From Burhinus oedicnemus (Eukaryota; Chordata; Aves; Charadriiformes; Burhinidae), in the NCBI GenBank assembly GCA_008921705.1, contig VFFE01007485.1, positions 215,280 to 279,279 on the forward strand: a DNA stretch of 64,000 nucleotides, written 5' to 3'. This document shows, piece after piece, positions 26,851 through 38,670 of this stretch. The notes below the pieces were generated by a model, which saw only the letters and a program-made list of their open reading frames with translations, had not been told where the DNA came from and did no database searches. Position 1 is the first letter of the stretch. Each line of letters begins with the position of its first letter. The position numbers and the translations under genes are program-made.

Positions 26851-27800
26851 TTCATAGAATCATAGAATGATTTGAATTGGAAGGGACCTTTAAAGGTCAT
26901 TGCCCTGGTTTCAGCTGGGATAGAGTTAATTTTCTTACTAGCGGCTGGTATAGTGCTGTGGTTTGGATTTAGGGTGAGAATAATTTTGATAACACAATAA
27001 ATATTGTTGCTAAGCAGTCAGGGACTTTTCAGCTTTTCATACTGGCCTGCCAATGAGAAGGGAGGGGGCACCCAAGAAGCTGGGAGGGGACACAGCTGGG
27101 ACAGCTGACCACAACTGGCCAAAGGGATATTCCATGCCATATGACATCATGCTCAACATATAAAGCTGGGGGAAGAAGAAGGAAGGGGGGCGTTTGGAGT
27201 TCTGGCATTTTGTCTCCCCAAGTAACCATTACGCATGATGGAGCCCTGCTTTCCTGGAGATGGTTGAACACCTGCCTGCTGATGGGAAGCAGTGAATGAT
27301 TTCCTTATTTTGCTTTGCTTGCATGTGCGGCTTTTGCTTTACCTAATTAAACTCTCCTTACCTCAACCCACGAGTTTTCTCCCTTTTGCTCTTCTGATAA
27401 TCTCCCCCATTCTGCTGTGGTGGGAGTGAGCAAGCGGCTGTGTGGCACTTAGTTGTTGGCTGGGGTTAAACCATGACAGTCATCTAGTTCAACCCCCCTG
27501 CAACGAGCAGGGACATCTTCAACTAGATCAGGTTGCTCAGAGACCCGTCCAACCTGACCTGGAATGTTTCCAGGGATGGAGCATCTACCACCTCTCTGGG
27601 CAACCTGGGCCAGTGTTTCACCACCTTCAGTGTAAAAAATTTCTTCCTAAAATCCAGTCTGAATCTCCTCTCTTTTAGTTTAAAACCATTACCCCTTGTC
27701 ATATTGCTACAGGCCCTACTAAAAACTCTGTCCCCGTCTTGCTTATTAGCCCCCTTTAAGCATTGAAAGGCTGCAGTAAGGTCCCCCAAGGTGTTCCCAA
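26851..27800 (-). mobile_element. CR1 LINE 3' fragment (minus), split by a solo LTR
   Basis: The left part (26851-26900) starts with TTCATAGAATCATAGAATGA, the reverse of the CR1 tail repeats, followed by GGAAGGGACC. The right part (27479-27800) continues with CATCTAGTTCAACCCCC, then the reverse of the end of the CR1 reverse transcriptase frame. The two parts join if the 578-bp LTR and one copy of GTCAT are removed. The 5' truncation point on the right is approximate. The copy is decayed and non-coding. Confidence 0.9.
26901..27478 (+). mobile_element. Solo LTR inserted into a CR1, perfect GTCAT target duplication
   Basis: A 578-bp element from TGCCCTGGTTTCAGCTGGGA to TTAAACCATGACA, flanked by GTCAT at 26896-26900 and 27479-27483. 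A TATAAA box (27159-27164) and ATTAAA poly-A signal (27346-27351) are in the expected order for a + orientation LTR, with the short R region between or around them. There are no retroviral genes, so it is a solo LTR. Related to the LTR at 12699-13227. The host sequence is a CR1 copy on the minus strand, so this insertion is younger than that CR1. Confidence 0.93.
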
Positions 27801-30519
27801 ACTCTTTCCACGTGCAAGAGAAAGCCATAAAGTCAGTTGAAGGCAATATATGCCTGCTTTCTGATGACTCAAACCAAAAGTCATTGTCATCTCACACGTT
27901 TTTGTTAGTTCTTGAAGCAATGTTCAACGTCTCTGTTGGAATTAGGTCTACCTGGCATTGGTAGACAGAGTTGGCTGAAGAGAAGTAAGGGTGAAGGCCT
28001 GAACAGGACAGGAGAGTATCTCCAAAGCAGTGTTAAGTCATGTTCCTTGGGGTGGTAAAGCACTGTTTTTGCTCCAAATATTGTGTCTCTTTTGTAAACA
28101 AATACAGTTTGACCCTCCAGAGCTGTCAGTCAAATGCTCTTTCTTCTCTACTAAACTCACTAGAAGTATTCTATTTAAAACCATAAAATGATGGCCTGCA
28201 GAATAAATGGTAAGCTACTCATGGCTCATGAAATTTGATTGTCTTTGAGTGTAAATTACTTGAGGGCTGGTATATGTACTATGCATAATACAGGAGGTAA
28301 CTACTGGGCTAGGAAAATGAACCTGTGAAAATGTAATACTTATGCAAATTTATACAGCTCCAGCTATTCAGAAGTTCCCCATTTTGTTGCAGTAAATTAT
28401 AGCAAATTAATATAATTGCCTTAAAGTAACACACCCAGGAAAGTTTCTGATTAGCCATTACTTCTGTTTCGGTGTTAAAACAAAAATTGTGGATTTCTCA
28501 AGTGATAAAAAGGACTGTATGTTTTTGTATAATTGCCTTTGTGATTTGATATATGTTTTCATGCACGTCAAAGAGCTATAAATGATTCATTGCCTGAGAG
28601 TGTCATAAGTGAAGACTTTAGGAATGCAGCGTAATGACAGCATTAGACATGGAGCTGTTTCCTGGCAGCAAAGGCATCCCCCCACATCAAAGAAAACAGA
28701 CCAGCAATATAACATCTAGGCCAAAGTGGAGCATTTCAAGTTTGCAAGAAGGAAGGTGCCTGTAACCAAGGCTGTAAATGATTATTTTGGGGTGTGATTG
28801 GTTGAAATAAAATAATACTCCAGAAAGAACCGGTTTTGAAATGTTGCTAAGAGAAAAAGCCAATGGATCTCACTTGGCCACTTTGAAAACTTGAATTATC
28901 TGAGTGATGGAACTCTGAGCCACAAAATTATCTTCAGCAACATAGCTGGGAAAGGAATGGAAACTGATTTATCTTACTGCATTTTACAACAAACCTTGGA
29001 GTAGGATCTTGCAAGAGATCTTCTATTGATTATTTTTCACAGTACAAGAATGGACAAAATTCAGGCAACCTGAAAAATAACATATTTAGAACGAACAAAA
29101 GGATTCATTTTTTCTCCAGTTTTATAGACCATAAGATAGCCGCTATAACGCATTCCCGGAAGATCCTTCTGTGAACTTTGTAGGGTTTGCCACAGTTGTG
29201 CAAAACGACAGCATGAAAAATTCCTACAGTCCTTGTTCAGAAAGGATGGGAACTGTGACATAAACCAATATTTGGGCAATCTGAGGAAGACTTTTCCTGA
29301 AGGCATGTGATTTCTGAAGCTGTCAGGTCTTAGGTTTGGGTTTTCTTTTCTTTGTTTACCTCTGTCTCCTCAGTGAGTATTTGATACTTAACTATGATTG
29401 GTTGCAAAACACAAGACTTGTTGAACTTCTGTCCTGATTCAGTTTGAGAGATCTTATACAAACCAGCATATTTTGCTCAAATCTTTTGGGGAAAAATGAG
29501 AAGTCAACCGTGAGCCAAGTAGAAAGAGGGGAATATGCAAGAAAAATTGCAAATAATAATAAAAAAAATAATAGTACTATCAATAGAGACATGATTTCTT
29601 CCCACCTGCTTATGACTCATTGGAACCTACTTGGTAACAGTGTGGCTGTGTAACAGACTGAAAGAAACAATAAAATAAAAAATCTGCCTTAGTAACGAAA
29701 TGTCAGACTGCTTAAAAAAATGAACCCTTAACAGTTGAAGTCATTTGTCACTGCCAAATGATAACTAAATATTTCCTCTTTAGCCATTGTTTGACAGCGT
29801 TACCAATGTTTAAATTTACCAAGTTGAGGAAGAGATCAGAAATAGTGTTATGATTGTTCTAATTTTTATCTCCATTTGTGAAGGCAAAACTAATTAGCCA
29901 GCATGCAGCAACTGGTCTGATTATAGAGATCTCCACACTGGATTCTGGGAAAAGCTCTAAAATAAATAGATTTGGATGGGCATGGTTGGTGCCACATCCC
30001 TTCTCTCCTATGAGACTGTGTGTGATCAAGAACTAAAATGACCCACTGGGAAGCTGTTTTCAGATAATACCTGTTGTAAAAGTAATTTCAGAAGCCAAGC
30101 CAGGGGGAGTAGAATGGTGGGATTCAAAGTGATCTTGGTCACCTGCAGAAGTAGTCTGAAAAGAAAATGGTGCAATTTATAAATATCTTGTTCATAGGCA
30201 GGAACGACAACATATCACAAATCCCAAGAGGCTCATGTCTCTATACTCTTTCTATTAAAGTAATTCACAAGACTTCTTGGTTTCTTGATGTCACCATGCC
30301 ATGTTGCAAGAGAGTAGATAAGTGTTTCCCACAGATGATACCGGTGGGTCTAGATTAGAGAAAAGGCTCGGGCTGTTAGCTTGATAGGGAGTATAGACAA
30401 ATGCTGTAATGCACAGAGATCCTGTTTCATCTTTCTGTGTGGGTTGGTTTGGTTTTTTTTCGATCCGGCCTCTTTGAATTCTAGGTTTCCCAAGAAAAGG
30501 AAATATCTCTTATTTTATA

Positions 30520-31213
30520 ATGCATGATGCTAGGGGTTTTGGTTCACAGTCGGCTGAATATGAGCTGGCAGTGTGCCCAGGTGGCCAAGAAGGCCAACAG
30601 CATCCTGGCCTGTATCAGTAGTAGTGTGACCAGCAGGAGTAGGGCAGTGATTGTCCCCCTGTACTTGGCACTAGTGAGGCCCCACCTTGAATACTGTGTT
30701 CAGTTTTGGGCCCCTCACTACAAGAAAGACATTGAGGTGCTGGAGTGTGTCCAGAGAAGGGCAATGAAGCTGGTGAAGGGTCTAGAGAACAAGTCTTCTG
30801 AGGAACAGCTGAGGAAATGGGGGTTGTTTAGCCTCGAGAAAAGGAGGCTGAGGGGAGACCTTCTTGCTCTCTACAACTACCTGAAAAGAGGTTGTAGCGA
30901 GGTGGGGGTACATCTCTTCTCCCAAGTAACAAGCAATAAGACAAAAGGAAACGGCCTCAAGTTGCACCAGGGCAGGTTTAGATTGGATCTTAGGAAAAAC
31001 TTCTTCCCCGAAAGGGTTATCAAGCATTGAAACAGGCTGCCCAGGGAAGTGGTGGAATTTCTGTCCCTGGAGGTATTTAAAAGACGTGTAGACGTGGTGC
31101 TGAGGGACATGTTTTAGTGGTGGTTTTGACAGTCTTAGGTTAATGGTTGGACTCGATGATCTTAAAGGTCTCTTCCAACCTGAGTGATTCTATGATTCTG
31201 TGATTCTATGATT
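30520..31213 (+). mobile_element. CR1 LINE, 5'-truncated, sense
   Basis: About 690 bp of the CR1 3' end. The open frame 30524-31030 (168 codons) encodes the C-terminal part of the CR1 reverse transcriptase protein: ARKANS-like [20 protein letters not shown], then [35 protein letters not shown] and [20 protein letters not shown]. After the stop codon comes the 3' UTR with GGTTGGACTCGATGATCTTA and ATTCTATGATTCTGTGATTC tail. No endonuclease or catalytic YADD-type motif is present, so it is a dead fragment, although this terminal frame is unbroken and looks fairly young. Confidence 0.95.
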
Positions 31214-34200
31214 TTCCTTGTGGTAGCATCAAACTCCTAAAGGTCTTTTCTTCAAAATGTGAACAGGAAATGAGGAAATTCATCACCTCATTTAAGTGGG
31301 ACTTGCTTTTTTGTAATCTTTTTGTATCTTTTCTGCAATTTTGTCCTGCCTGGTGCTTTACATATTCCTTTATTTAGACAGGAGGATCCCTGTCTTTCCT
31401 TTGAATCTTCCCTTCTTCACAAATGTCAAACACACTCATCTCAATGATATCTGAGAAGCAAATTCTATTTCTACTTCTAAGTCTTAGACCAGTCATGAAA
31501 GAAGAGATACAGAAACAGAATACTATTTCCTGGAGTAACTGGCAATCCATCTCCTCCCATTTCTTATCATACATCTTCCAAAGTAAGACTCCAGTCCTAT
31601 GTCTCCACCTAATTTCTCCATAGATCGGAGTCCATGTCCACTTTGTCACCAAATTCCCCACTTGCTAGCTGTGGGCTCTTTTTTCCTCTGCTCAGCTTAT
31701 AGGTAATGCTGATACATAGTCAATAGGCTGCACCAAGGAGCTCACCTTTCCGTTCAAATACATTTATCTAACTCAGGTTACTGCTGTGTATAACTTGGGC
31801 ATGATTTGTGTACCATTGGGGTCATAAGTACCAGACCTTCCTGGCTGATATCATTTACTCAGCCTCCAGATTTGGAACTTAGTCTTCAAAATAAACAATT
31901 TTTTCAGGCTGCAGTACCACTAAAAATCCATCCTTTATGTTAGGATAAGTTAGTGCTCCAGTGTTTGAACTAATTGACTCTTCTTCCATATACAGACAGA
32001 CACATTTGTAGCTGAGTATAGTTTTATCTTAAGAGAATAGTAGGATGCAAAGTGTTTGTGCTTTTCAGGCTTAAAATGGCAGCTTCGTGTGCTGCTGTCT
32101 CAAGGCCTTCGCACAACTCGAGCACAATTTGTTGTGAAATTTCACTAGGCCCAAACTAAGTTTTCATTGTTATGATCTGCTGCATAAACAAAGTGAGCTT
32201 GGTTGTTATAGGCAGATTTCTCTAATGAGACTGCTGAATGGGTCCTCTGCTTAGCGGCAGGATATCAGTCAGGACCCTCTTCCTCTGATTCCAGTGATAA
32301 TACTTCACCTTAAAAACAGGTCTCATCAAATGTTTGATCACTGTGATATTGAATTTTGAGGCAATATAAGTGAACATTTTGGAAGGGCAAAAAAGGAACC
32401 AAATTTCAGAAAGCCCAAATGGAGTAGCGGTGAGAAAAGTTCTCTGCAGCTTGGGTTATTTCTCAAAACTGAATGACATGCAGAGGATGCAGCATCAGCC
32501 TAGTTCTTCTCATGTATGTTGTAACCCATCGGTATGCCAACAAGTGGGAGAGCCCAAAAACTGTGGTCAGAGACAGGAAGGGGTGATGCGATCGCTGAGT
32601 TCAGTCCACCACCTCTGTGGAAAACTGTGAAACAGGCATGTGTTATAGTAGGTTGGAAGATATTTTCCATCTGGATCCTACTATTTACTGTTCCCCAGCT
32701 TAAAAAATTGCTATGGCATCCTGCGCCGTGTTACATGGTTCAGCACATGGCAATTTATCTAGCTTCACAATGTAGATGAGTTTAAGGTATGTTTTAATTT
32801 GTATCCGTAGTGCAGTAAGAGAGTGTGCAAGGTTTGTAATGGTGCTTAAGTGACAAGTCTTGACATGTGAAGCCACAATAATTAGAGAACTTACAACCAC
32901 TATTAAAAATGTCTTCAAAAAAAAAAAGAAAAAAAAAAGTGTGCTTCATTTCACTCTGAACAAGGTAATATTTACTTTCTAAGTTGACCTAACAGGTTCT
33001 TTTTCTCCCAGTTTGGGCATCAGACTCTAAAATCAATTATTCCTGTAGCTCTGCTCACACTTGAACAGAGATCCAAGCCTGAAGTCACTTTCTCTCCAGC
33101 AGTGACTGGCAGTATTTAACAGAGCCTGGCATTTCTAAATAGGAAGCTGTGGTCCTCACTTTTGCCTTTATTAAATAGAGAGCATTTCAGAGTGACCATT
33201 TGCTCTGGGTCTGTACGTCAGAAAGCTACACTCAGCCAAGTAGTTTGGTACGTGCAGTATGATAGAAGTTCTCTGGGTTCAATAGCATACTGTGCCAAAT
33301 ACTATGAGGGAAACGGCATCTGCAAGAGAAGTGGTTTTAACTAATTCATTTATCAGGTCCAGACTAGTCCACATGCTCTGGCAAAGTATCTTCAGTTGGC
33401 TCTTGTATCAGCCATGGCCATACCCTCCTGCAGGCAATGCTGTGAGGACAATACAAGATGGGACCTTCACTTCCATCTCGGGTCCCTCCAGTTCCTGCTT
33501 TTGCTCTAAGTTAGAGGATTTCCAAACTCACACTAGACTCGGACAAATACACACTCTGGGAGTGGTTGTCACCTCCTCGGAGCCAGCAGTTACAACTGGG
33601 TGAGGAATCCAAATCATTATGTCTGAAACATTCGTGCTGTTTGAGGGAAGAAAAAATCTATGCGAATTCAGGGTGCCCTGTGGTTCTCTCCCTCTGCCTG
33701 CACCTGAAAAGAGTTTCTCAGATGATCTTTCTAAGCATTAGTTTTCTCAAACGTGAAAGATGGAAAATGGTACTGACTTATTTATGATGCACTTCAGATT
33801 TTATAAATGACAACAGCTATGTAAAAACAGAACCTGTTAATCTTCATGTGTTGTTTTTATTGCCATTGATATTTCAGTATTTCCAGGCTGACATAAATAT
33901 AACCCCTCAGTTAAATTGTGATTCTTGCTCCAAAAGCTGGAGAATTAAAAAAGTAAATGAAATTAAAAGCTCTGTTACCTCTAAGCCCTAAAATGTCACA
34001 GATCACTAGGAAAGGACAGTTCCAAACTGTATGAATTACTTTCATTTTTTTTTAGTAAGCACTGGGATGGAACTTCTCTGCACATGTCAGAATTGTCTGC
34101 ATCCGAGCTTCTGGTTTAATTTTCCTTCATACACAGTCTGTGGAAAGCAAGGAACATTTCTGAGGAATAACACTTTATAACATCAATATTTGAAGTAGAG

Positions 34201-36844
34201 GGGATGGACTATGCCCCCAGAATGCCTGCTTTGTGTCATGTGCTATGAAGGAGGTCCAGGGTGATAAGCTGAGCTGGACATGTTTACCATCCAAATATAA
34301 AAGTTTTGCTAGCAACCGATCGTACCATTCCTATGTGAGCAAACTGGGATATATGTTAGAGGTTTGATCATTGCCATCTATGTAAGTAATTGCAAACATT
34401 TAAAAAGAAAAACTGTCAGGATGCTATAACATCCTGGGATGCACTTATTTATTTATGCATTTAGTATCAAGCAATACATAGCATTGATGCAAAGAGCAAA
34501 ATTCCTCCGCTGGCCGTTAACTTGCACAGTTACATAGCGTGAAGCCACCTACAGCCCATCCAGAGCAGCAGCTGAACGTATCCATCCCTGTTGCTATGTG
34601 TCAAAGTTGAATCAAAACATTTTTGTCACTTTCTGTTGTCCTGAACGCCAATTTTAATGGCACAACTGCATTACGCCACTGAACAGTATCTGCTTCTGTA
34701 TGTGTGAGCGTGTACATACAGGTGGGAGAGACAAAAAAATGTTAACAAGTGTCCTTTCAAAACTTGACTGGTTTTATGCCTGCTGCCTGCAGCGATGCGT
34801 AATAACAAGGCAGTTCTTCAGCTCAGGGGTCCTTGTTTGATCACAGCAACAGGAGTGGATTTGCTTCTCTTATCAGTGAGTGAGCAGCATGGACTCTCTT
34901 TAATCAGAAAAGGACGATGTGCTAAGGCCCTTTCTGATGTCTCCACTGTCTTGCTTGGTTTAGGAGGTCAGAATTTACACTATATGTGTGTGTTTGTGTG
35001 TGTATTTATAAATATTAAATTTAAAATTACATCTAAAGACCAGCTTTTTTATATATCTATGTCTATATCCATCTCTCTATCTATAAACCTAAGCTAACCC
35101 TTTTTTTGTATAAACAATTATTTTCAAACAGTTTGAAAATCAACTACTGTTTTTTCCCGTAAAACAATTATTCAGCATTGCTGTGTCATCACTTAGCCAA
35201 AGGATGCTTCAGTGTGCTTTGGGAATGTTCCCTACAGAGACTCCTAATAATAACAAGATGAAGATACAGACTAATATGTGTCATTTTCATACATATATCC
35301 AACAGAGGGAAAGGAAAGCATATGACTTTTCTTGTTCCAGATGATTCAGTGCTCATCTTGGAAGAAGCATGCCTCCTGTCAGACACCTGCTCTAACTTTC
35401 ATGAGATGTCTTCCTCAGTGCTTAATTTACTGCTAAAGAAGTTTTTTTATGGCTTTAATTTTCCCTGTGGTGATGTATAACCCTAGAGATAAGGTAGAGG
35501 AAATGTAATTTTTTCCCTTCTTTCTCTTCATCATCAGAATTTTTTGACTTCTATACAATACCCTCTGTGTCCTTTTACATGAAGAGCCATCATGATTGTA
35601 GCCATTTGCGATGATATATTAGGATGTAACTTGGCCTCCAGACCCCAGGTTCAGTTTTCAAAGTGATGTGGGAAAGAGATATCACACAAGCTGAGCAGAT
35701 TTCAGAATTAGGCTTCATTTCTAGTTAGTAGAAATTAAAAAATTATGAAATGTTCCCTATAAGAAAAATCTGGAAAAAAGCCACAACAAACCAAAACACC
35801 TGTGCGTAGAAGAATGCTTTTGGTTTTGTTTTGGACTCTACGACATACTGCTGTCTGAACATGGTCTTGATGAAAAAGAAGATGAAATGAAAAAAAAAAG
35901 CCAGAAGTTTTATTTGAAATGAAAAAATCAAAATAATTTATTCTAAAAGTGTCAATATGAGACATTTGGAACTTTATCAGTGTTTTACTAGATTTTTCTC
36001 CTAGAATAACTTCAAGGGAAACCAATGTGATCTGTGAAGCATTTTCATTTTACTAGAATGATATTTTTAGAAGGAAATTTTCTTATCAAATATTTTCTTG
36101 GCCACTTCTTGTTTCTCAGCCACTTGTAATTTAGAAACCTACAGCTTGTGTTCTGAACAGTAACTTATAGTGTTGAAACTCTGAGACACAACCATTAGAG
36201 CTGACCAGGATAATTCTCTTCTACCTGTTGAGAGGATGGCTTTTTTTCAAGCTTAATGGTTCCTGGTTTTCAAAGGTCTCAAGTCAAATACTTTCTTCCT
36301 GCTAATTTTGTACGAAGTGTAAATTATCATTAAAGGTGACACCAGCCTCACATATTTTTGCTACTGCACTGTCATCCCAGTGGTTTTGACGAAGTAACTC
36401 TAAGAGTTAATATAAATGTCAAATTGCATTTTGTATTTATGGAATACCAGCCTACATTTTCTTACATAACAGATTTAGTGAGAAGTAAAGCATAAATAGT
36501 TCCATATATTGTCAATGCCTTTCTAACTGTTGTCCTTTATGGATGCTTTTGATTAGTGTAACTAGTGTCATATAAATCAAAAGGTAAATATAATATAGTG
36601 ATTTTATTTTTCTTTTATTTTAGAGCTTTGGGTAATGAACCATCATATCATATAGCAGACTAGTAAATCAATACAAGAAAGGCAATTTATTACATTGATA
36701 GAATATACACATTCAAGTGCATCTTAGTCCAATATATCTGTTTATCTTACATGTTTGGTTCTAGGTTTCACTTTGTTTGAAGGTACTTAATTTTCCCAAT
36801 TTTCCTTAACTGTTTCTCCTGTAAGCATGTTGTCTTCCTTTTAG

Positions 36845-36984
36845 TGCATATTAGAGGAATGAGGTTTATAGGAGCTGACAAGTGGTTGTCACCCATCCTT
36901 CAAGAAAGTTCTGTGTTCACAGATCTGCTGCTGACAGATGGAGAACACAGAGATGTATTGTTTTTTCTGCCAGATAAGATCAAG
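36845..36984 (+). other. Exon-like block of unknown identity in the large intron
   Basis: 140 bp preceded by TCTTCCTTTTAG (a plausible 3' splice site) and followed by AAG|GTTTGT (a plausible but weak donor). One frame is open through the block and beyond (36844-37095), reading GADKWLSPILQESS and TDLLLTDGEHRDVLFFLPDK. The length is 3n+2 while both neighbouring FAM135B exons join in phase 0, and in phase 0 the block meets TGA at codon 6, so including it would break FAM135B. It could be a cryptic or poison exon, a remnant of an unrelated gene, or chance. I do not recognise the peptide. Confidence 0.3.
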
Positions 36985-38267
36985 GTTTGTGTACCATGCC
37001 TGTTATATATAGTCTACAGTCTTTCTGTTAGACAAATATCTAAAGTCCCTTTTCTTTCTTGGGGGCCCATTTTCATGACACCTTTAGGCATTTAATGTCT
37101 TGGGGGCTTTTTCCTATCTCTCAAAGAAAGTTAAATTCAGCCACCATTTAGAAGAAATTGCTGGGAGCCCTGGCAGAATGACACATAGCCAGAAAGCAGG
37201 ATTGAATCGGCGGTGTTTGCCGAGGAAACCGGGCTAGGAAGAAACACTGTGTCACCACAGAATGGCATCCACAAGTTGCCCACTGTGGACTTTTGTGTCT
37301 TTGAACTATGGTCTGGTTTCAGATTTGCCAATAATTTTTCACTATCTGGCATGGGGATCTAGAAGTTATTTTCTATTGATGAGTGAATTAGTGAGGGCGA
37401 GTCGGTTTGGGTTGGGTTTTTTTTCATAGCTAAATGGAAATATAAATATACATATATACACACGTGTGTATACATATAGGGTTTTATATATATATCATAT
37501 ATATTTGTAAAAATATTCTTAGTCAACCTCAGTACCGGATTTTTCTGTGCGTTTTTTTTTTTTTCTCGTGAAGCATCTCATTGAAACAAATTAATTTTAA
37601 ATGATCAAGGACCCTTCTTTTCCCTTTTCTGCCATAGGAACTGCTTTGGGGCTCAGAAGACATTCTTTGCCTCTTCAATCTTCTGTCAGAGTTCACTTTA
37701 GCATATTTACACGGTAACCTCTTTAAGACAAAAATAATTTTTGACATGCAACTGGTTTCCGAAAATGGGGTAAGAACTTGCCCTTTTTCCCCCACTGGTG
37801 TCCTCTTCTCAAGCTTTAGATTTCACATTTTATGTTCACAACACTGATTTAATTAACAGGGATATATCATAACTCCTTCAACATGCATAGTCATGCGTAT
37901 CCCTTCATGTGAAAAGGGAACGTCTGTGGGAAACAGGGTTAAAGGAGGGAGAGCAACGAAGGTCAGGAGAAATGAAAAACTAAAATAATTTCAGCCATTT
38001 AGTAAATCTACATTTACTGTCTGTCTCTGTGGAGGGCTAGATAGGGTAGACCTCTTTTTATTGGGATCTCTGTCTTAACTGCAATATAAGTAATATGAAT
38101 CTTTGGGAAATTATGCTTCTGAAAGCATTTGTCAGCTTCTGTAAAATAAAGCCTTTTATCATCAGTGGCAAGAGCTATGAATTTAAGTGATAAGTGTGTT
38201 ATCACTTCGTAAATATGAAGTTCAAGTTCATCCTATAGTTATAGTTATGGAATAGTAGGGTATCAGG

Positions 38268-38670
38268 GTGGTGACTGTATGGACACTCAGTGCACTTAGG
38301 TTCTCTGGTGGTCCAGTAACCCCTCGGTTTGTCACCTATATGGATGAGATAATGGATCAACCTGAGATACGGTGGCAACAATTAGAAGCAGCATTAACTC
38401 ATCGCTCTAGAATCTTTCTGGGTGGGAATTTTGATCAGACCCAGAGATTCCTCCAAGCAGCTCCTAGAAAAACTGACCAGTACAACTCGTGTGCTTTGGC
38501 ATAGTGACAAACATCCTGGGCGGGCAATCTGGCTGTCCCAGAGATTCTGATGGGAGGTTCCTGATGCAGAAGTGATCAAACTGAACACAGATAAGACCCT
38601 TGTTGGATGGTCAACAGGAAGTATTCCTGCAGAGGTCTTTTTAGAACAGTCCTTCATAAACAGTTGAGAT
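38268..38670 (+). pseudogene. Decayed coding-like stretch of unknown origin
   Basis: Two overlapping + frames look protein-like in sequence and together span about 130 codons. The first (to 38502) reads PRFVTYMDEIMDQPEIRWQQ, then LEAALTHRSRIFLGGNFDQT. The second, shifted by one base near 38460, reads KQLLEKLTSTTRVLWHSDKH, PGRAIWLSQRF, an in-frame TGA, then WEVPDAEVIKLNTDKTLVGW and STGSIPAEVF. The composition (charged residues and Trp spread evenly) is unlike the low-complexity shadows elsewhere. I cannot assign it to a gene or element family. It may be a retroposed or other inserted relic, or a coincidence. No poly-A tail or target duplication was identified. Confidence 0.3.

Noticed and set aside
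27029..27271. Minus-strand 80-codon frame
   Set aside because: Lies wholly inside the solo LTR and matches no retroviral gene.
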